A stretch of DNA of 64,000 nucleotides, taken from NCBI GenBank assembly GCA_963738625.1, contig CAVTXH010000002.1, positions 186,001 to 250,000 of the forward strand, given 5' to 3'. Within the stretch, counting starts at the first letter, position 1. Each line of letters starts with the position of its first letter. This document shows positions 31,102 through 39,271 of this stretch, piece after piece. The position numbers and the translations under genes were made by a program. The notes below the pieces were generated by a model. It was not told the origin of the DNA. It saw only the letters and a program-made list of their open reading frames with translations, and made no database searches. Source of the DNA: UBA7672 sp963738625 (lineage in GTDB: Bacteria; Pseudomonadota; Alphaproteobacteria; Caulobacterales; Hyphomonadaceae).

Positions 31102-31142
31102 CTTGCAGTAGTTACGGCATTCCGCGTGCCAATAACTGCAAG
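31102..31142. promoter_or_regulatory. Long imperfect inverted repeat upstream of ppx/gppA
   Basis: CTTGCAGT (31102-31109) and ACTGCAAG (31135-31142) form a perfect 8-bp outer stem with further inner pairing (GGCA/TGCC). It lies 41 bp before the ppx start and could be a leader hairpin or an operator between divergent genes. Confidence 0.4.
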
Positions 31143-31182
31143 TGAGGCTATGGTTGTCACAACAAGATCACGGATCGCTTAC

Positions 31183-32304
31183 ATGGCGAAGCCTAACCGC
31201 CCGCGGCGCGGAAACTCGCGCGGCAGGCCAGGCGGCGCGTCGAAACTCTACGCGGCGCTCGACCTGGGCACGAACAACTGTCGCCTTCTGATCGCCGAGC
31301 GCTCAGCCTCGGGCGGGCTGCGCGTGGTCGATTCGTTCTCGCAGATCGTGCGGCTTGGCGAAGGCCTCGCCAAAACCGGACAGCTCTCCGACAAGGCGAT
31401 GGCTCGGGCTGTGGAAGCCCTGCGCCGCTGCGTCGACAAAGTGAACAAGCATCGACCAGTCGATGCACGCTATATCGCGACGCAGGCGTGCCGAGCCGCC
31501 AGCAACGGCAAAGCCTTTCTCAATCAGGTTCACCGCACGCTGGGCCTGCGCATGGAGACCATCACGCCCAAGGAAGAAGCCAAGTACGCTCTGCTGGGGT
31601 CGCTCGACCTGGTCGATCCATCACACGACTTCGCGCTAGTGATCGACATCGGCGGCGGCTCGACCGAGCTGTGCTGGATCGACGCCAGGGCAGCGGTGGG
31701 GCGCGGCGTCGAAGGATGCGCCGTGCGTCCGCCTATCCTGGGATGGGCGTCATTCCCGGTAGGCGTGGTGACGTTGGCTGAAAGCTTCGAAGACCGGGCT
31801 CACGGCTGGTACGCCCGGATGGTGGAGCATGTCCGGGGCCTGCTGACGGCAAACGATGCGGCGACACGCTTCGGCCCGCTGTTTGCGGCGGGGCGAGGGC
31901 AGCTGATCGGGAATTCGGGCACGGTGACGTCGCTGGCCGGCGTGCATCTGCGGCTCGAACGATATGTGCGCTCGGCGGTGGACGGCGTGTGGCTGTCGCG
32001 CGAGGGCGCGGCTGAGGCGCGCCAGCGGTTGCACGATGCGACGCCTGAAGAGCGCGCGGCGGAGCCATGCATCGGGCCCGAGCGCGCGGAGCTGGTCCTG
32101 GCGGGCTGTGCGATTCTCGACGCCGTCTGGTCGGTGTGGCCGGCGGAGCGACTGCGCGTCGGCGATCGCGGACTGCGCGAAGGCATATTGTTGTCGATGA
32201 TGCACGGCGTCGGAACGAGCCGCGCGCGGCGCAAGCGTCGTGGCGGCAAACGCGGCGGGCAGATCCAGTTGCCTGCGCCATCAACGGAAGGCGCTGCGCC
32301 ATGA
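31183..32304 (+). CDS. Ppx/GppA-family phosphatase
   Basis: A 373-residue member of the exopolyphosphatase/guanosine pentaphosphatase family (ASKHA fold). Motifs: LYAALDLGTNNCRLLIAE (phosphate 1), TQACRAASNG, DIGGGSTELCWID (phosphate 2), and a later NSGTVTSLAGVHL (adenosine motif). It may degrade polyphosphate or pppGpp, linking to stringent-response metabolism. The ATG at 31183 is chosen since conserved sequence begins after a basic leader; ATG 31150 is an alternative. rlmE follows with a 4-base overlap; this ppx-rlmE pair is common in alphaproteobacteria. Confidence 0.9.
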   Translation: MAKPNRPRRGNSRGRPGGASKLYAALDLGTNNCRLLIAERSASGGLRVVDSFSQIVRLGEGLAKTGQLSDKAMARAVEALRRCVDKVNKHRPVDARYIATQACRAASNGKAFLNQVHRTLGLRMETITPKEEAKYALLGSLDLVDPSHDFALVIDIGGGSTELCWIDARAAVGRGVEGCAVRPPILGWASFPVGVVTLAESFEDRAHGWYARMVEHVRGLLTANDAATRFGPLFAAGRGQLIGNSGTVTSLAGVHLRLERYVRSAVDGVWLSREGAAEARQRLHDATPEERAAEPCIGPERAELVLAGCAILDAVWSVWPAERLRVGDRGLREGILLSMMHGVGTSRARRKRRGGKRGGQIQLPAPSTEGAAP

Positions 32305-33020
32305 GCGATGAAGACAAGGATGGCAAGCGCCGGTGGAAACCGCCGCAGGACGGCAGGCCGCAGCCGGGCGGCCGCACCATGGCCAAGCGCGAAAAGGTGC
32401 GAAAGAAGACGCTGGGCAAGTCGTCACGCGAGTGGGTCGACCGGCAGCTGCGCGACCCTTATGTGCGTCGCGCGCAGGAGGCGGGGTATCGGGCCCGCGC
32501 CGCCTACAAGCTCCTGGAGATCGACGAGAAGTTCCATGTCCTCAAACGCGGCGCGCGCGTCATCGATCTTGGCTGTGCGCCGGGCGGGTGGACTCAGGTG
32601 GCGTTCGAGAAGGGCGCTGCGGCAATCGCCGGCGTCGATCTCCTGCCCGTCGATCCGATCGGCGAGGCGCATCTGTTCATCGGCGATGTCGCTGAGAAGG
32701 GCATGGTCGAGAAGCTGCTTGCCGCGATCGGCGGCCCGCCGACGCTGATCTTGTCCGACATGGCGGAGAATACCACCGGCCACAGGCAGACCGATCACAT
32801 CCGCACCATTGGCCTGGCGGAGTTTGCGGCGCAGTTCGCTATCGACCGCCTGACAAAGGGCGGCACATTCGTCGCCAAGGTCTTCCAGGGCGGGGCGCAG
32901 GGCGAGCTTCTGGAAATGTTGAAGGCCAATTTCGGCGATGTCCGGCACTGGAAACCGCCATCCAGCCGGCCGGAAAGTCCCGAGACTTTTGTTATCGCGA
33001 CAGGCTTCAAAGGGCGCTGA
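32301..33020 (+). CDS. rlmE: 23S rRNA (uridine-2'-O-)-methyltransferase
   Basis: A 239-residue RrmJ/FtsJ enzyme that methylates U2552 of 23S rRNA at the ribose. The K-D-K-E catalytic set is visible: Lys in YRARAAYKLLEID, Asp in ILSDMAEN, Lys in GGTFVAKVFQGG, Glu in ESPETFVIATGF. The SAM-binding motif reads VIDLGCAPGGWTQVA. The N-terminus has an extra basic Pro/Gly-rich tail. The start codon overlaps the ppx stop (ATGA). Confidence 0.95.
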   Translation: MSDEDKDGKRRWKPPQDGRPQPGGRTMAKREKVRKKTLGKSSREWVDRQLRDPYVRRAQEAGYRARAAYKLLEIDEKFHVLKRGARVIDLGCAPGGWTQVAFEKGAAAIAGVDLLPVDPIGEAHLFIGDVAEKGMVEKLLAAIGGPPTLILSDMAENTTGHRQTDHIRTIGLAEFAAQFAIDRLTKGGTFVAKVFQGGAQGELLEMLKANFGDVRHWKPPSSRPESPETFVIATGFKGR

Positions 33021-33099
33021 AATCCTTCCCGAAATAAGCTAGAACAGCGGCCAGAGACGATTCACGTCCGGTCTTTTTCAGTCCAGGGAGGGCACACCC

Positions 33100-33537
33100 A
33101 TGAAGACAACAGTCGCGATAGCCTTGGCCGTCGCCTCGCTTGCCGCAACGGCTTGCGACAGCGGCGGAGGCGGCGCCACAACAGCGGCGACGCCAGCGCC
33201 GGCCGCTTCACCGCCGCCGCCTCCACCGCCTCCACCTCCCGCGCCGGCCGTGACCGCCATGCCGGGCCTGTCCGTTCCCTTCGCCACCGAGGCTGAATGG
33301 TTGGCGGGCTGCACGGGCGAAGCGAAGATCGACGCCGGCATCTGCGACTGCGTGGTGAAGGCCACCGTCAAGGAGATCGGCGTAAAAGGTCTCTACACCT
33401 GGGTTTGGGAAGGCTATGTCCAGCGCTCCGGCATGGGCCAGGTCCGTTCGAAGAAGTGGTTCACTGACAACGGCATCGATTCAGCCGGCCAACAGAAATT
33501 CGCTGACGCCGTCGGCAAGTGCTACGTCACACAATAG
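33100..33537 (+). CDS. Small exported protein with polyproline linker
   Basis: A 145-residue protein: signal peptide MKTTVAIALAVASLAATAC (weak lipobox), Gly/Ala/Thr spacer, a run of ten prolines, then a compact domain of about 90 residues with four Cys (two in ICDCVVKA, one in AGCTG and one in KCYVTQ) that could form two disulfides. The order of Cys and a helix-rich C-terminus suggest a small periplasmic domain; I do not recognise the family. GGGAGGGC precedes the ATG. It converges with the serine-hydrolase gene. Confidence 0.7.
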   Translation: MKTTVAIALAVASLAATACDSGGGGATTAATPAPAASPPPPPPPPPPAPAVTAMPGLSVPFATEAEWLAGCTGEAKIDAGICDCVVKATVKEIGVKGLYTWVWEGYVQRSGMGQVRSKKWFTDNGIDSAGQQKFADAVGKCYVTQ

Positions 33538-33544
33538 GACGCGA

Positions 33545-33574
33545 AGCCAGGCGCCGTTACTGCGGCGCCTGGCT
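33545..33574. terminator. Convergent hairpin between two genes
   Basis: A perfect 12-bp stem (33545-33556 with 33563-33574) and a 6-nt loop that contains the stop codon of the minus-strand hydrolase gene. No T run follows on either side, so termination, if any, would be of a non-canonical type. Confidence 0.5.
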
Positions 33575-34963
33575 GGTCCTCGTGAAAGGCTGCTTCGCGC
33601 CCATCTGGTGAAGCACCAGGCCGGTGATCGCGCCCGTCGCATCGCTGGTGAATTCGAGCTGGGCGTCGACAATGCGGAAGAAGACCTTCGTTTCCGACTC
33701 CGGAAAGACGGGCGCCTTGCCCTGGCCCGCCGCCTGCGCGAACAGCGCGCCGTTCTCCAGCGTAACCGTCACCTTGAAGTCAGGCATCGTGTTGAGCGCA
33801 TAGACGCCGACGAACTTGCTCATCGCGCTAGCGGGTAGGTCGATCGCCACGCGCTGAACCGGAGGGGCCGGCTTCGGCGCCAGCGGGGTTGCCGGATCGA
33901 GCAGGTGGATGCCGATATCGTCCGCAGACACTGACCGGTTGGACAGCACAACAACTCCAACGCTGCGGATGGGGTCGAAGCCGATGAAAGTGCGATAGCC
34001 GCCGGTCCCGCCATTGTGCCAGACGAACTCTGCGCCGCTCTTTGTTTTCGTCGTGATCCAGTTGAACCCGATCTGGGCGCCGGGACCCATGGGCGCCCGA
34101 GGCTTCTGCGCATCGCGCATCGCGCGTTCCAGTGCGGTCTTTGGCGGACCGATGTTGGCGTCCAGGAATTTCAGCATGTCGGTCATGTTGGAACGCAGCG
34201 CGCCTGCACCCGCGAGCGTGGGCAGGTCCCAGTTGGCAGTCGCGGCCCCGGACTCGTCGTGGCCCTTGGCCAACACCTTCTGCATCGCCGGCGAAAGCGT
34301 AACGCCTGTCATGGTCATGCCGAGCGGCTGGAGCACCCGTTCCTTCACCATCGCCTCGTAGCTCTCGCCTGCCTTGTTGGCGAGGATCGCACCAAGCACC
34401 CCGACGCCGACATTGGAGTATTCGACCGTGGCGCCGATGTCGCGCGGGAGCTGGTAACCGGCAAGAAATTCATTGAGCTGCCCGACGCTGTAGTCCGCGT
34501 AGGGGTTCGACATGCTGGCGGGCCGGAAGTTCGACGGCATGCGCGGCAGGCCGGAATTCTGCTCCGAGAGATTGGCGAGGGTGATTTCCCTGTCGCCGCG
34601 CTTCGGCAGAACCATCCCAGCAGGCGCATAAGTCTGTGCGGGAATGTCGAGCTTTACTTCGCCTGTCTGCACCATGTCGGCGAGGATGGTCGAGGTGAAG
34701 ACCTTCGTGATCGAACCGATCTCGAACACGCTGTTGGGCCCGAGCGGCGCCGCGCCCGGACCGGCGCTGCCGTACGAGGCAATGCGCGTCGACCCATCGG
34801 CCTCCATCACGCCGACGACGAGGCCGGTGGCGCGGCCGTCCTCGACGCGATCCTTCAGAATCTTCGTCAACGCGGCCGCATCGGGGAAGGCGGACTTCGG
34901 CGCCTGCGCCAGCACGGGCGAAGCGAAGATCGCAATCGCAGCTAGTGGAAGGAGAGCGCGCAT
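33557..34963 (-). CDS. Exported serine hydrolase (class C beta-lactamase / DD-peptidase fold)
   Basis: A 468-residue protein with a signal peptide (MRALLPLAAIAIFASPVLAQ). Catalytic motifs: SxxK as GSITKVFTS, YxN as VEYSNVGVGV and the third motif as HNGGTGGYRTF. A C-terminal lipocalin-like extension (VGVYALNTMPDFKVTVTLENG) is typical of esterase/peptidase members rather than true resistance enzymes. Probable role: periplasmic ester or D-amino-peptide hydrolysis. The ATG at 34963 has GGAGAAG upstream; a longer open frame to 35143 lacks signal-peptide character. Confidence 0.87.
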   Translation of the reverse strand: MRALLPLAAIAIFASPVLAQAPKSAFPDAAALTKILKDRVEDGRATGLVVGVMEADGSTRIASYGSAGPGAAPLGPNSVFEIGSITKVFTSTILADMVQTGEVKLDIPAQTYAPAGMVLPKRGDREITLANLSEQNSGLPRMPSNFRPASMSNPYADYSVGQLNEFLAGYQLPRDIGATVEYSNVGVGVLGAILANKAGESYEAMVKERVLQPLGMTMTGVTLSPAMQKVLAKGHDESGAATANWDLPTLAGAGALRSNMTDMLKFLDANIGPPKTALERAMRDAQKPRAPMGPGAQIGFNWITTKTKSGAEFVWHNGGTGGYRTFIGFDPIRSVGVVVLSNRSVSADDIGIHLLDPATPLAPKPAPPVQRVAIDLPASAMSKFVGVYALNTMPDFKVTVTLENGALFAQAAGQGKAPVFPESETKVFFRIVDAQLEFTSDATGAITGLVLHQMGAKQPFTRTSQAPQ

Positions 34964-35154
34964 CGTTTCTTCTCCAAGGTAGCGGTCCAGAGGTCGATCT
35001 GGCGTTGCGGGCCCGCAACGCCGAGGATCGGCATCAACATGCCGAAAGTGCAGATGACCACGGGCGTAACCGCCATCGCAATTACCCCATGGTCGCTCTC
35101 TGTGGCGATCCCGTTGCCGATAAACCTCAGTCGCGTCACTCACGTTTACCTTGA

Positions 35155-35208
35155 TCGGACGACGCTTTTTGTGCGTCCGGGGCCACTTCCCAAATCGGGG
35201 AAGAATCG
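35155..35208 (+). promoter_or_regulatory. Leader hairpins before guaB
   Basis: CGGACG/CGTCCG (about 35157-35180) and CTTCCC/GGGAAG (about 35191-35208) can fold in the 60 bp before the guaB ATG. They may form the 5' UTR; no known purine riboswitch pattern is visible. Confidence 0.3.
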
Positions 35209-35220
35209 ATAGACGGGTCT

Positions 35221-36714
35221 ATGGAACAGCACACTCCCTCAATTCAGATTCGCCAGGCCATCACGTTCGACGACGTGCTGCTTGAACCAGGTCCGTCCGA
35301 GGTCATACCCGGCGATGTTGATATCCGTACGCGGCTGACGCGGGCGATCTCGCTCAACTCGCCGATCATTTCCGCCGCCATGGACACGGTGACCGAAACG
35401 CATCTGGCCATAGCGATGGCCCAGTTCGGCGGCATCGGCGTGATCCACCGCAACCTGTCGATCGAGGAACAGGCCGAGCAGGTCCGCCAGGTGAAGCGGT
35501 TCGAGAGCGGCATGGTGGTGAACCCCATCACCGTGACGCCCGATGTCACGCTGAGGCAGCTGCGGGTGCTGAAGGAGCGGCTGAAGATTTCGGGGATCCC
35601 CGTGGTCGAGCCGGGACCGGAAGGCGTGCCGCGCAAACTGCTCGGCATCATCACCAACCGCGACGTGCGCTTTGCGGACGATGACAGCCAGCCGGTCGCC
35701 GACCTGATGACCCGCAAGGTCGTGACCGTGCGCGAAGGCGCCGACCAGGCCGAGGCGCGCCGCCTGCTGCACAAGCACCGGATCGAGCGGCTCATCGTGG
35801 TGGACGAGGAAGGCCGTTGCGTCGGCCTGCTGACCGTCAAGGACATGGACAAGAGCCAGTCCAATCCCAATGCGTGCAAGGACGAGCAGGGCAGGTTGCG
35901 GGTCGCGGCAGCTTCGACGGTGGGCGATGCGGGGTTCGAGCGTAGTCAGGCGCTGATCGACGCTGGCGTCGATGCGCTGGTGATCGACACGGCGCACGGC
36001 CATTCGCTCGCCGTGCTGCAGGCGGTCGAGCGAGTAAAGAAGCATTCGAATCGCGTGCAGGTTGTGGCCGGCAACGTCGCCACGGCGGACGGTTGCAAGG
36101 CGTTGATCGATGCGGGGGCGGATGCGGTGAAAGTTGGTATCGGTCCCGGATCGATCTGCACGACCCGGATCGTGGCCGGCGTGGGCGTGCCGCAACTCAC
36201 AGCAATCGCCGATTGCGCGAGGGCGGCAGCGTCTACCAGGACGCCGGTAATCGCCGATGGCGGGATAAAGTTTTCGGGCGATTTCGCCAAGGCGCTTGCC
36301 GCAGGGGCATCGTCCGCCATGATGGGGTCCATGCTGGCGGGAACCGAGGAAGCGCCAGGAGAAGTGTTCCTTTACGAGGGCCGCGCCTACAAGGATTATC
36401 GCGGCATGGGCTCGATCGGCGCGATGGCGCGGGGCTCTGCGGACAGGTATTTCCAGAAGGAAGTGGCCGCCCAGAAACTCGTGCCTGAGGGGATTGAGGG
36501 GCAGGTTCCATTCAAGGGACCGGTCGGTCCGATCCTTCACCAGATGGCTGGCGGCCTCCGGGCGGCGATGGGTTATGTCGGCGCCAGAACGGTTGAAGAG
36601 TTGCACCGCAAGGCAAAGTTCATTCAGATAACCGGTGCGGGGCTGAGAGAGTCGCACGTCCACGACGTGAAGATGACTCGCGAGGCGCCGAACTACTCTT
36701 TGCCTAACGGTTAG
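35221..36714 (+). CDS. guaB: Inosine-5'-monophosphate dehydrogenase
   Basis: A 497-residue enzyme oxidising IMP to XMP with NAD, the committed step to GMP. N-terminal barrel start ITFDDVLLEPGPSEV; two CBS domains in the middle (about 100-215, LLGIITNRDVRF and VGLLTVKDM); catalytic loop GIGPGSICTTRIVAGVGVPQ with the active-site Cys; flap region AYKDYRGMGSIGAM. guaA, the next enzyme, lies 4.4 kb downstream on the same strand with several unrelated genes between. Confidence 0.97.
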   Translation: MEQHTPSIQIRQAITFDDVLLEPGPSEVIPGDVDIRTRLTRAISLNSPIISAAMDTVTETHLAIAMAQFGGIGVIHRNLSIEEQAEQVRQVKRFESGMVVNPITVTPDVTLRQLRVLKERLKISGIPVVEPGPEGVPRKLLGIITNRDVRFADDDSQPVADLMTRKVVTVREGADQAEARRLLHKHRIERLIVVDEEGRCVGLLTVKDMDKSQSNPNACKDEQGRLRVAAASTVGDAGFERSQALIDAGVDALVIDTAHGHSLAVLQAVERVKKHSNRVQVVAGNVATADGCKALIDAGADAVKVGIGPGSICTTRIVAGVGVPQLTAIADCARAAASTRTPVIADGGIKFSGDFAKALAAGASSAMMGSMLAGTEEAPGEVFLYEGRAYKDYRGMGSIGAMARGSADRYFQKEVAAQKLVPEGIEGQVPFKGPVGPILHQMAGGLRAAMGYVGARTVEELHRKAKFIQITGAGLRESHVHDVKMTREAPNYSLPNG

Positions 36715-36765
36715 ACGTATCAACATTTCGTATCGTTGCGGGGCGCCGGGGGGCGAGGAAGCCGC

Positions 36766-37962
36766 ATGTTCGTTTTTATCGCGCACGCCGAGGCCGATCA
36801 GGCGGCTGCCGATGAACTGAAAGCGTTTCTCAAGCGTCGAGGCATGGTTGCCGAGACGGAGAACGGCACGCACGGCTTCCGGTATCTGCAGAAGACCGAT
36901 GTGGTCGTCGGGCTGTGGTCGCAGAAGAGCGTGTTCGACACGCATCGCATGCTGCTCGAGCGCCGGATGCTGGATGCGTGGGCCGATGCGCGGCTTGTGC
37001 TGGTGAAGCTGGATCATTCGATACTGCCGGTAGGCGTGCGCGATCTCCCCACGGTCGATGCGAGCTTCGAGCAGGCGCGCGATCTCAACGGCTGGTCGCA
37101 CACTGAGCGTGCGGTGCGCGTCGCGATGAATGAAGCAGTGGCGCACAAGGCCAACGGGTCGGCGAATGGCGCACCGCCGCAGGCAGGGCCGGCCCAGATA
37201 ACGATTGCGCGCAAGGAAGCGTTGCCGCGCGTGGCTGCGCCCTCGAAGCGCGGCGCAGGTCCCAGCGGGGGCGGCGTCGTGGCGCTGGGATTCGTAACGC
37301 TGCTTCTGGCCGGCGGGATCGGCGCAACCTGGTACTATCACTGGCAGTTTCCGTGGGCGTCGGCCGAGTTGCAGTCGCTGGCGATGATCGGGGCGGCCGT
37401 CGCGCACGTCGGATTGCCGTTTGCGGTGATCTCCTTCCTGAGCCAGACGGTTTCTGCGGGCGAGAGCAAGCGGCGGGCGAAGGCGATCGCCTCGCCGAAG
37501 AGCCGGAGCGTCACGGCGATACGCGACGAGCTGGCGGCGGCGCCGATCGAGCCGGAAGAGGAGAAGCCGGGGACGGCCGTGTTCGTGTCCTACTCCCACG
37601 CCGACAACGCCGCGGTGGAGCCGGTGGTGAAGGCGGCGCGCGACAATGGCCGCGAGGTATGGATCGACAAGTCGGGCATCCAGACGGGCGAGGGCTGGGC
37701 CGGCGAGATCGTGCGCGCGATCAAGAGCGCGCGCGGCCTGATGGTGATGTGTTCGCAGCGGGCGTTCGAGAGTGACCATGTGAAGCGCGAGCTTTATCTG
37801 GCGGACCGTTACAAGAAGCCGATGGCGCCGGTGTTCCTGGAGGATGCGCGGCCGCCGGAGGACTTCGAGTACTTCTTCGCCGGAGTGCAGTGGTTGGAGC
37901 TTTACAAGCTGCCTGAGGCCGACCGGTCGGCGGCGATCGGCAAGGCGCTGGCGGCGGTATAG
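36766..37962 (+). CDS. Membrane protein with two TIR domains
   Basis: A 398-residue protein. N-terminal degenerate TIR-like domain (residues 1-100: MFVFIAHAEADQAAADELKA, then TDVVVGLWSQKSV and LVLVKLD), a Gly/Ala/Pro linker, two hydrophobic segments (about 170-190 and 205-226), a basic linker, and a canonical TIR domain (about 270-385: TAVFVSYSHADNAAVEP, VWIDKSGIQTGEGW, LMVMCSQRAFESDHVKREL). Glu342 in KRELYLA sits where NAD-hydrolysing TIR domains keep their catalytic Glu; Glu65 may be the counterpart in the first domain. Both TIR domains would face the cytoplasm. TIR proteins act in NAD depletion, cyclic-ADPR signalling or protein scaffolding; which applies is unknown. The ATG at 36766 begins the first strand directly. 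It follows guaB by 51 bp. Confidence 0.85.
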   Translation: MFVFIAHAEADQAAADELKAFLKRRGMVAETENGTHGFRYLQKTDVVVGLWSQKSVFDTHRMLLERRMLDAWADARLVLVKLDHSILPVGVRDLPTVDASFEQARDLNGWSHTERAVRVAMNEAVAHKANGSANGAPPQAGPAQITIARKEALPRVAAPSKRGAGPSGGGVVALGFVTLLLAGGIGATWYYHWQFPWASAELQSLAMIGAAVAHVGLPFAVISFLSQTVSAGESKRRAKAIASPKSRSVTAIRDELAAAPIEPEEEKPGTAVFVSYSHADNAAVEPVVKAARDNGREVWIDKSGIQTGEGWAGEIVRAIKSARGLMVMCSQRAFESDHVKRELYLADRYKKPMAPVFLEDARPPEDFEYFFAGVQWLELYKLPEADRSAAIGKALAAV

Positions 37963-38047
37963 CTTTTCTTAGGACGCACCTACTCCTTCGGACCGGCCTG
38001 AGTTCCTGCGGGATGCGGTGCGCCTCCGTAAGATGGAGGGCGTGGGG

Positions 38048-38411
38048 ACGCGGGATGCCCCGCGTGAGTTGGGCGTCGCTGGTTGCCCAGCGCTACCGGT
38101 AGTCAAAGAGAAACGCGGCATCCGTCGACGAATGCGTCGACCCCCAGCGACCGTTATTCGCCAGCCTGTGCACAGGGAGCTGTGTTCACTCCCCTGGCAT
38201 GGTCGCCGGCGGCGTGCAGGCCATTGGGCTGTTCATCGTCCCATGGTCCCGGCGACACTCAGCTCTGGCTTCGGGCCAGAAGGCCCAAGAACCAGAAGGT
38301 TCATCTCCCAGGCTTGGCGGCGCTTCACGCCGCGTTCGTCCGGGACTCCTCACGCTCGATCGCATCGCCCCTGCGTCGCTGAACAGCGTACGACTGCCCT
38401 CCGTGCGGAGG
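38048..38411. ncRNA. Hairpin-dense non-coding stretch, candidate structured RNA or repeat
   Basis: No convincing gene lies between 37963 and 38925. Within 38048-38411 there is a series of compact stems: 38048-38065 (7 bp, loop ATGC), 38078-38091, 38124-38141 (7 bp GTCGACG, loop AATG), a long-range 8-bp stem 38202-38209 with 38249-38256, adjacent hairpins 38273-38286 and 38289-38302 that both have CC-AGAA-GG loops but different stems, 38317-38333 (6 bp, loop CTTCA), 38377-38388, and 38398-38411 (5 bp, loop GTGC). The density of perfect short stems with 4-5 nt loops is far above the neighbouring DNA. Strand is undecided. A dispersed repeat family is the main alternative. Confidence 0.5.
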
Positions 38412-38546
38412 CGATGGAGGGGATTATCGCTCAGGTCTGAAAGTGTAGGATAACTTTCCCGAAGAGTTTTCTTCGAGCTCTGAATTTGCTGGGAAGATTT
38501 CTAGATTGTGTCCCGGATGGTGTCGGACGGCGATGCAAGTCCCGAC

Positions 38547-38663
38547 GCTGTCATCCCGGCCGGAAGCGCGTGAGCGCTGAAGAGCCGGGACCCATGGGTC
38601 TGCGAGTCCCGTTGTCCAGGGATGGGTCCCGGCTCTCCGCTTCGCTCCGGCCGGGATGACAGC
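38547..38663. repeat. REP-like large imperfect palindrome
   Basis: GCTGTCATCCCGGCCGG at 38547-38563 and its perfect complement at 38647-38663 bound a symmetrical unit with inner GAGCCGGGACCCAT / ATGGGTCCCGGCTC arms. This TCATCCCGGCCGGA-type unit is typical of intergenic palindromic repeats in alphaproteobacteria. Confidence 0.8.
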
Positions 38664-38845
38664 GGGGGGTGTTGCTCTCCGGCCCTTCGCTGTCGCTCCG
38701 GGCGTTAGGCGCTCGGATCGATCCCCGCCCTTCGCAATGGCTCGGGCCGATCCGTCCGCTTCGTGGACCGCTACTCACGGTCCCGGGTCTACGGCGCTCT
38801 CGCGCCTCCGCCCGGAATGACAGCGTTGGGTGCGCTTCGCGTGGG

Positions 38846-38871
38846 CCGGGATGACAGCGGGGGGTGTTGCT
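38846..38871. repeat. Partial REP-like copy
   Basis: A 26-bp stretch, CCGGGATGACAGCGG onward, repeats 38651-38676 exactly, in direct orientation. The DNA between (38677-38845) also has REP-like fragments and no gene. Confidence 0.75.
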
Positions 38872-38925
38872 GGGCGGGTTCTCGCGCCTGAAGACAGGCG
38901 GCCTGGGCGGAGGTAAGAGGGCGTC

Positions 38926-39258
38926 ATGAAAGATCAACTTTTTATCCTCAAGGCGCCGTTCGTGGACGGGGGCTTCGACTGGTACTGCAATGACTGCGCG
39001 ACGCTGGAAGGCGCGCTGCTGGTCAATCCGCACTGGGCAACAAAGATCGACGTGCGGCGCATCGGCTTTCCCCGCCCGAGGCGGGAAGTGATCGAGCTGG
39101 TGGGAGAAGAGCATCAGGGCCTGCCGATGCTGGTGATGGACGCCCACAATGCGCCGGGAGACGCCGAACGCATCGGCGAGTTCGCGGTGCTGAAGGACAT
39201 TCGCGCCATCGGCCGCGCTCTGGCCTCGCGCCATGGCGGCGTGGCGCCGCATCCATGA
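38926..39258 (+). CDS. DUF3088 family protein
   Basis: A 110-residue protein whose blocks KDQLFILKAPFVDGGFDWYCNDCATLEGALL, in two adjoining halves, and RIGFPRPRREVIELVGEEHQGLPMLV match the DUF3088 family; FDWYCNDC carries a CxxC-type pair (Cys at about residues 21 and 24) that suggests a thioredoxin-like or metal-binding fold. The function is unknown. It ends 13 bp before the methyltransferase start, so both are likely one transcript. Confidence 0.82.
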   Translation: MKDQLFILKAPFVDGGFDWYCNDCATLEGALLVNPHWATKIDVRRIGFPRPRREVIELVGEEHQGLPMLVMDAHNAPGDAERIGEFAVLKDIRAIGRALASRHGGVAPHP

Positions 39259-39271
39259 GAGCCATTTTTCA

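Noticed and set aside
35239..37779. An 846-codon minus-strand frame opposite guaB and the TIR gene
   Set aside because: Spans two real plus-strand genes and has low-complexity antisense composition.
38048..38411. Possibility that the hairpin-rich region is tmRNA or RNase P RNA
   Set aside because: No tRNA-like T-arm and acceptor halves were found for a permuted tmRNA, and the GAGGAAAGTCC core of RNase P RNA is absent on both strands.
38018..38440. Overlapping open frames in the hairpin-dense region
   Set aside because: Three frames are open at once, which reflects composition; none has a recognisable domain or ribosome site.
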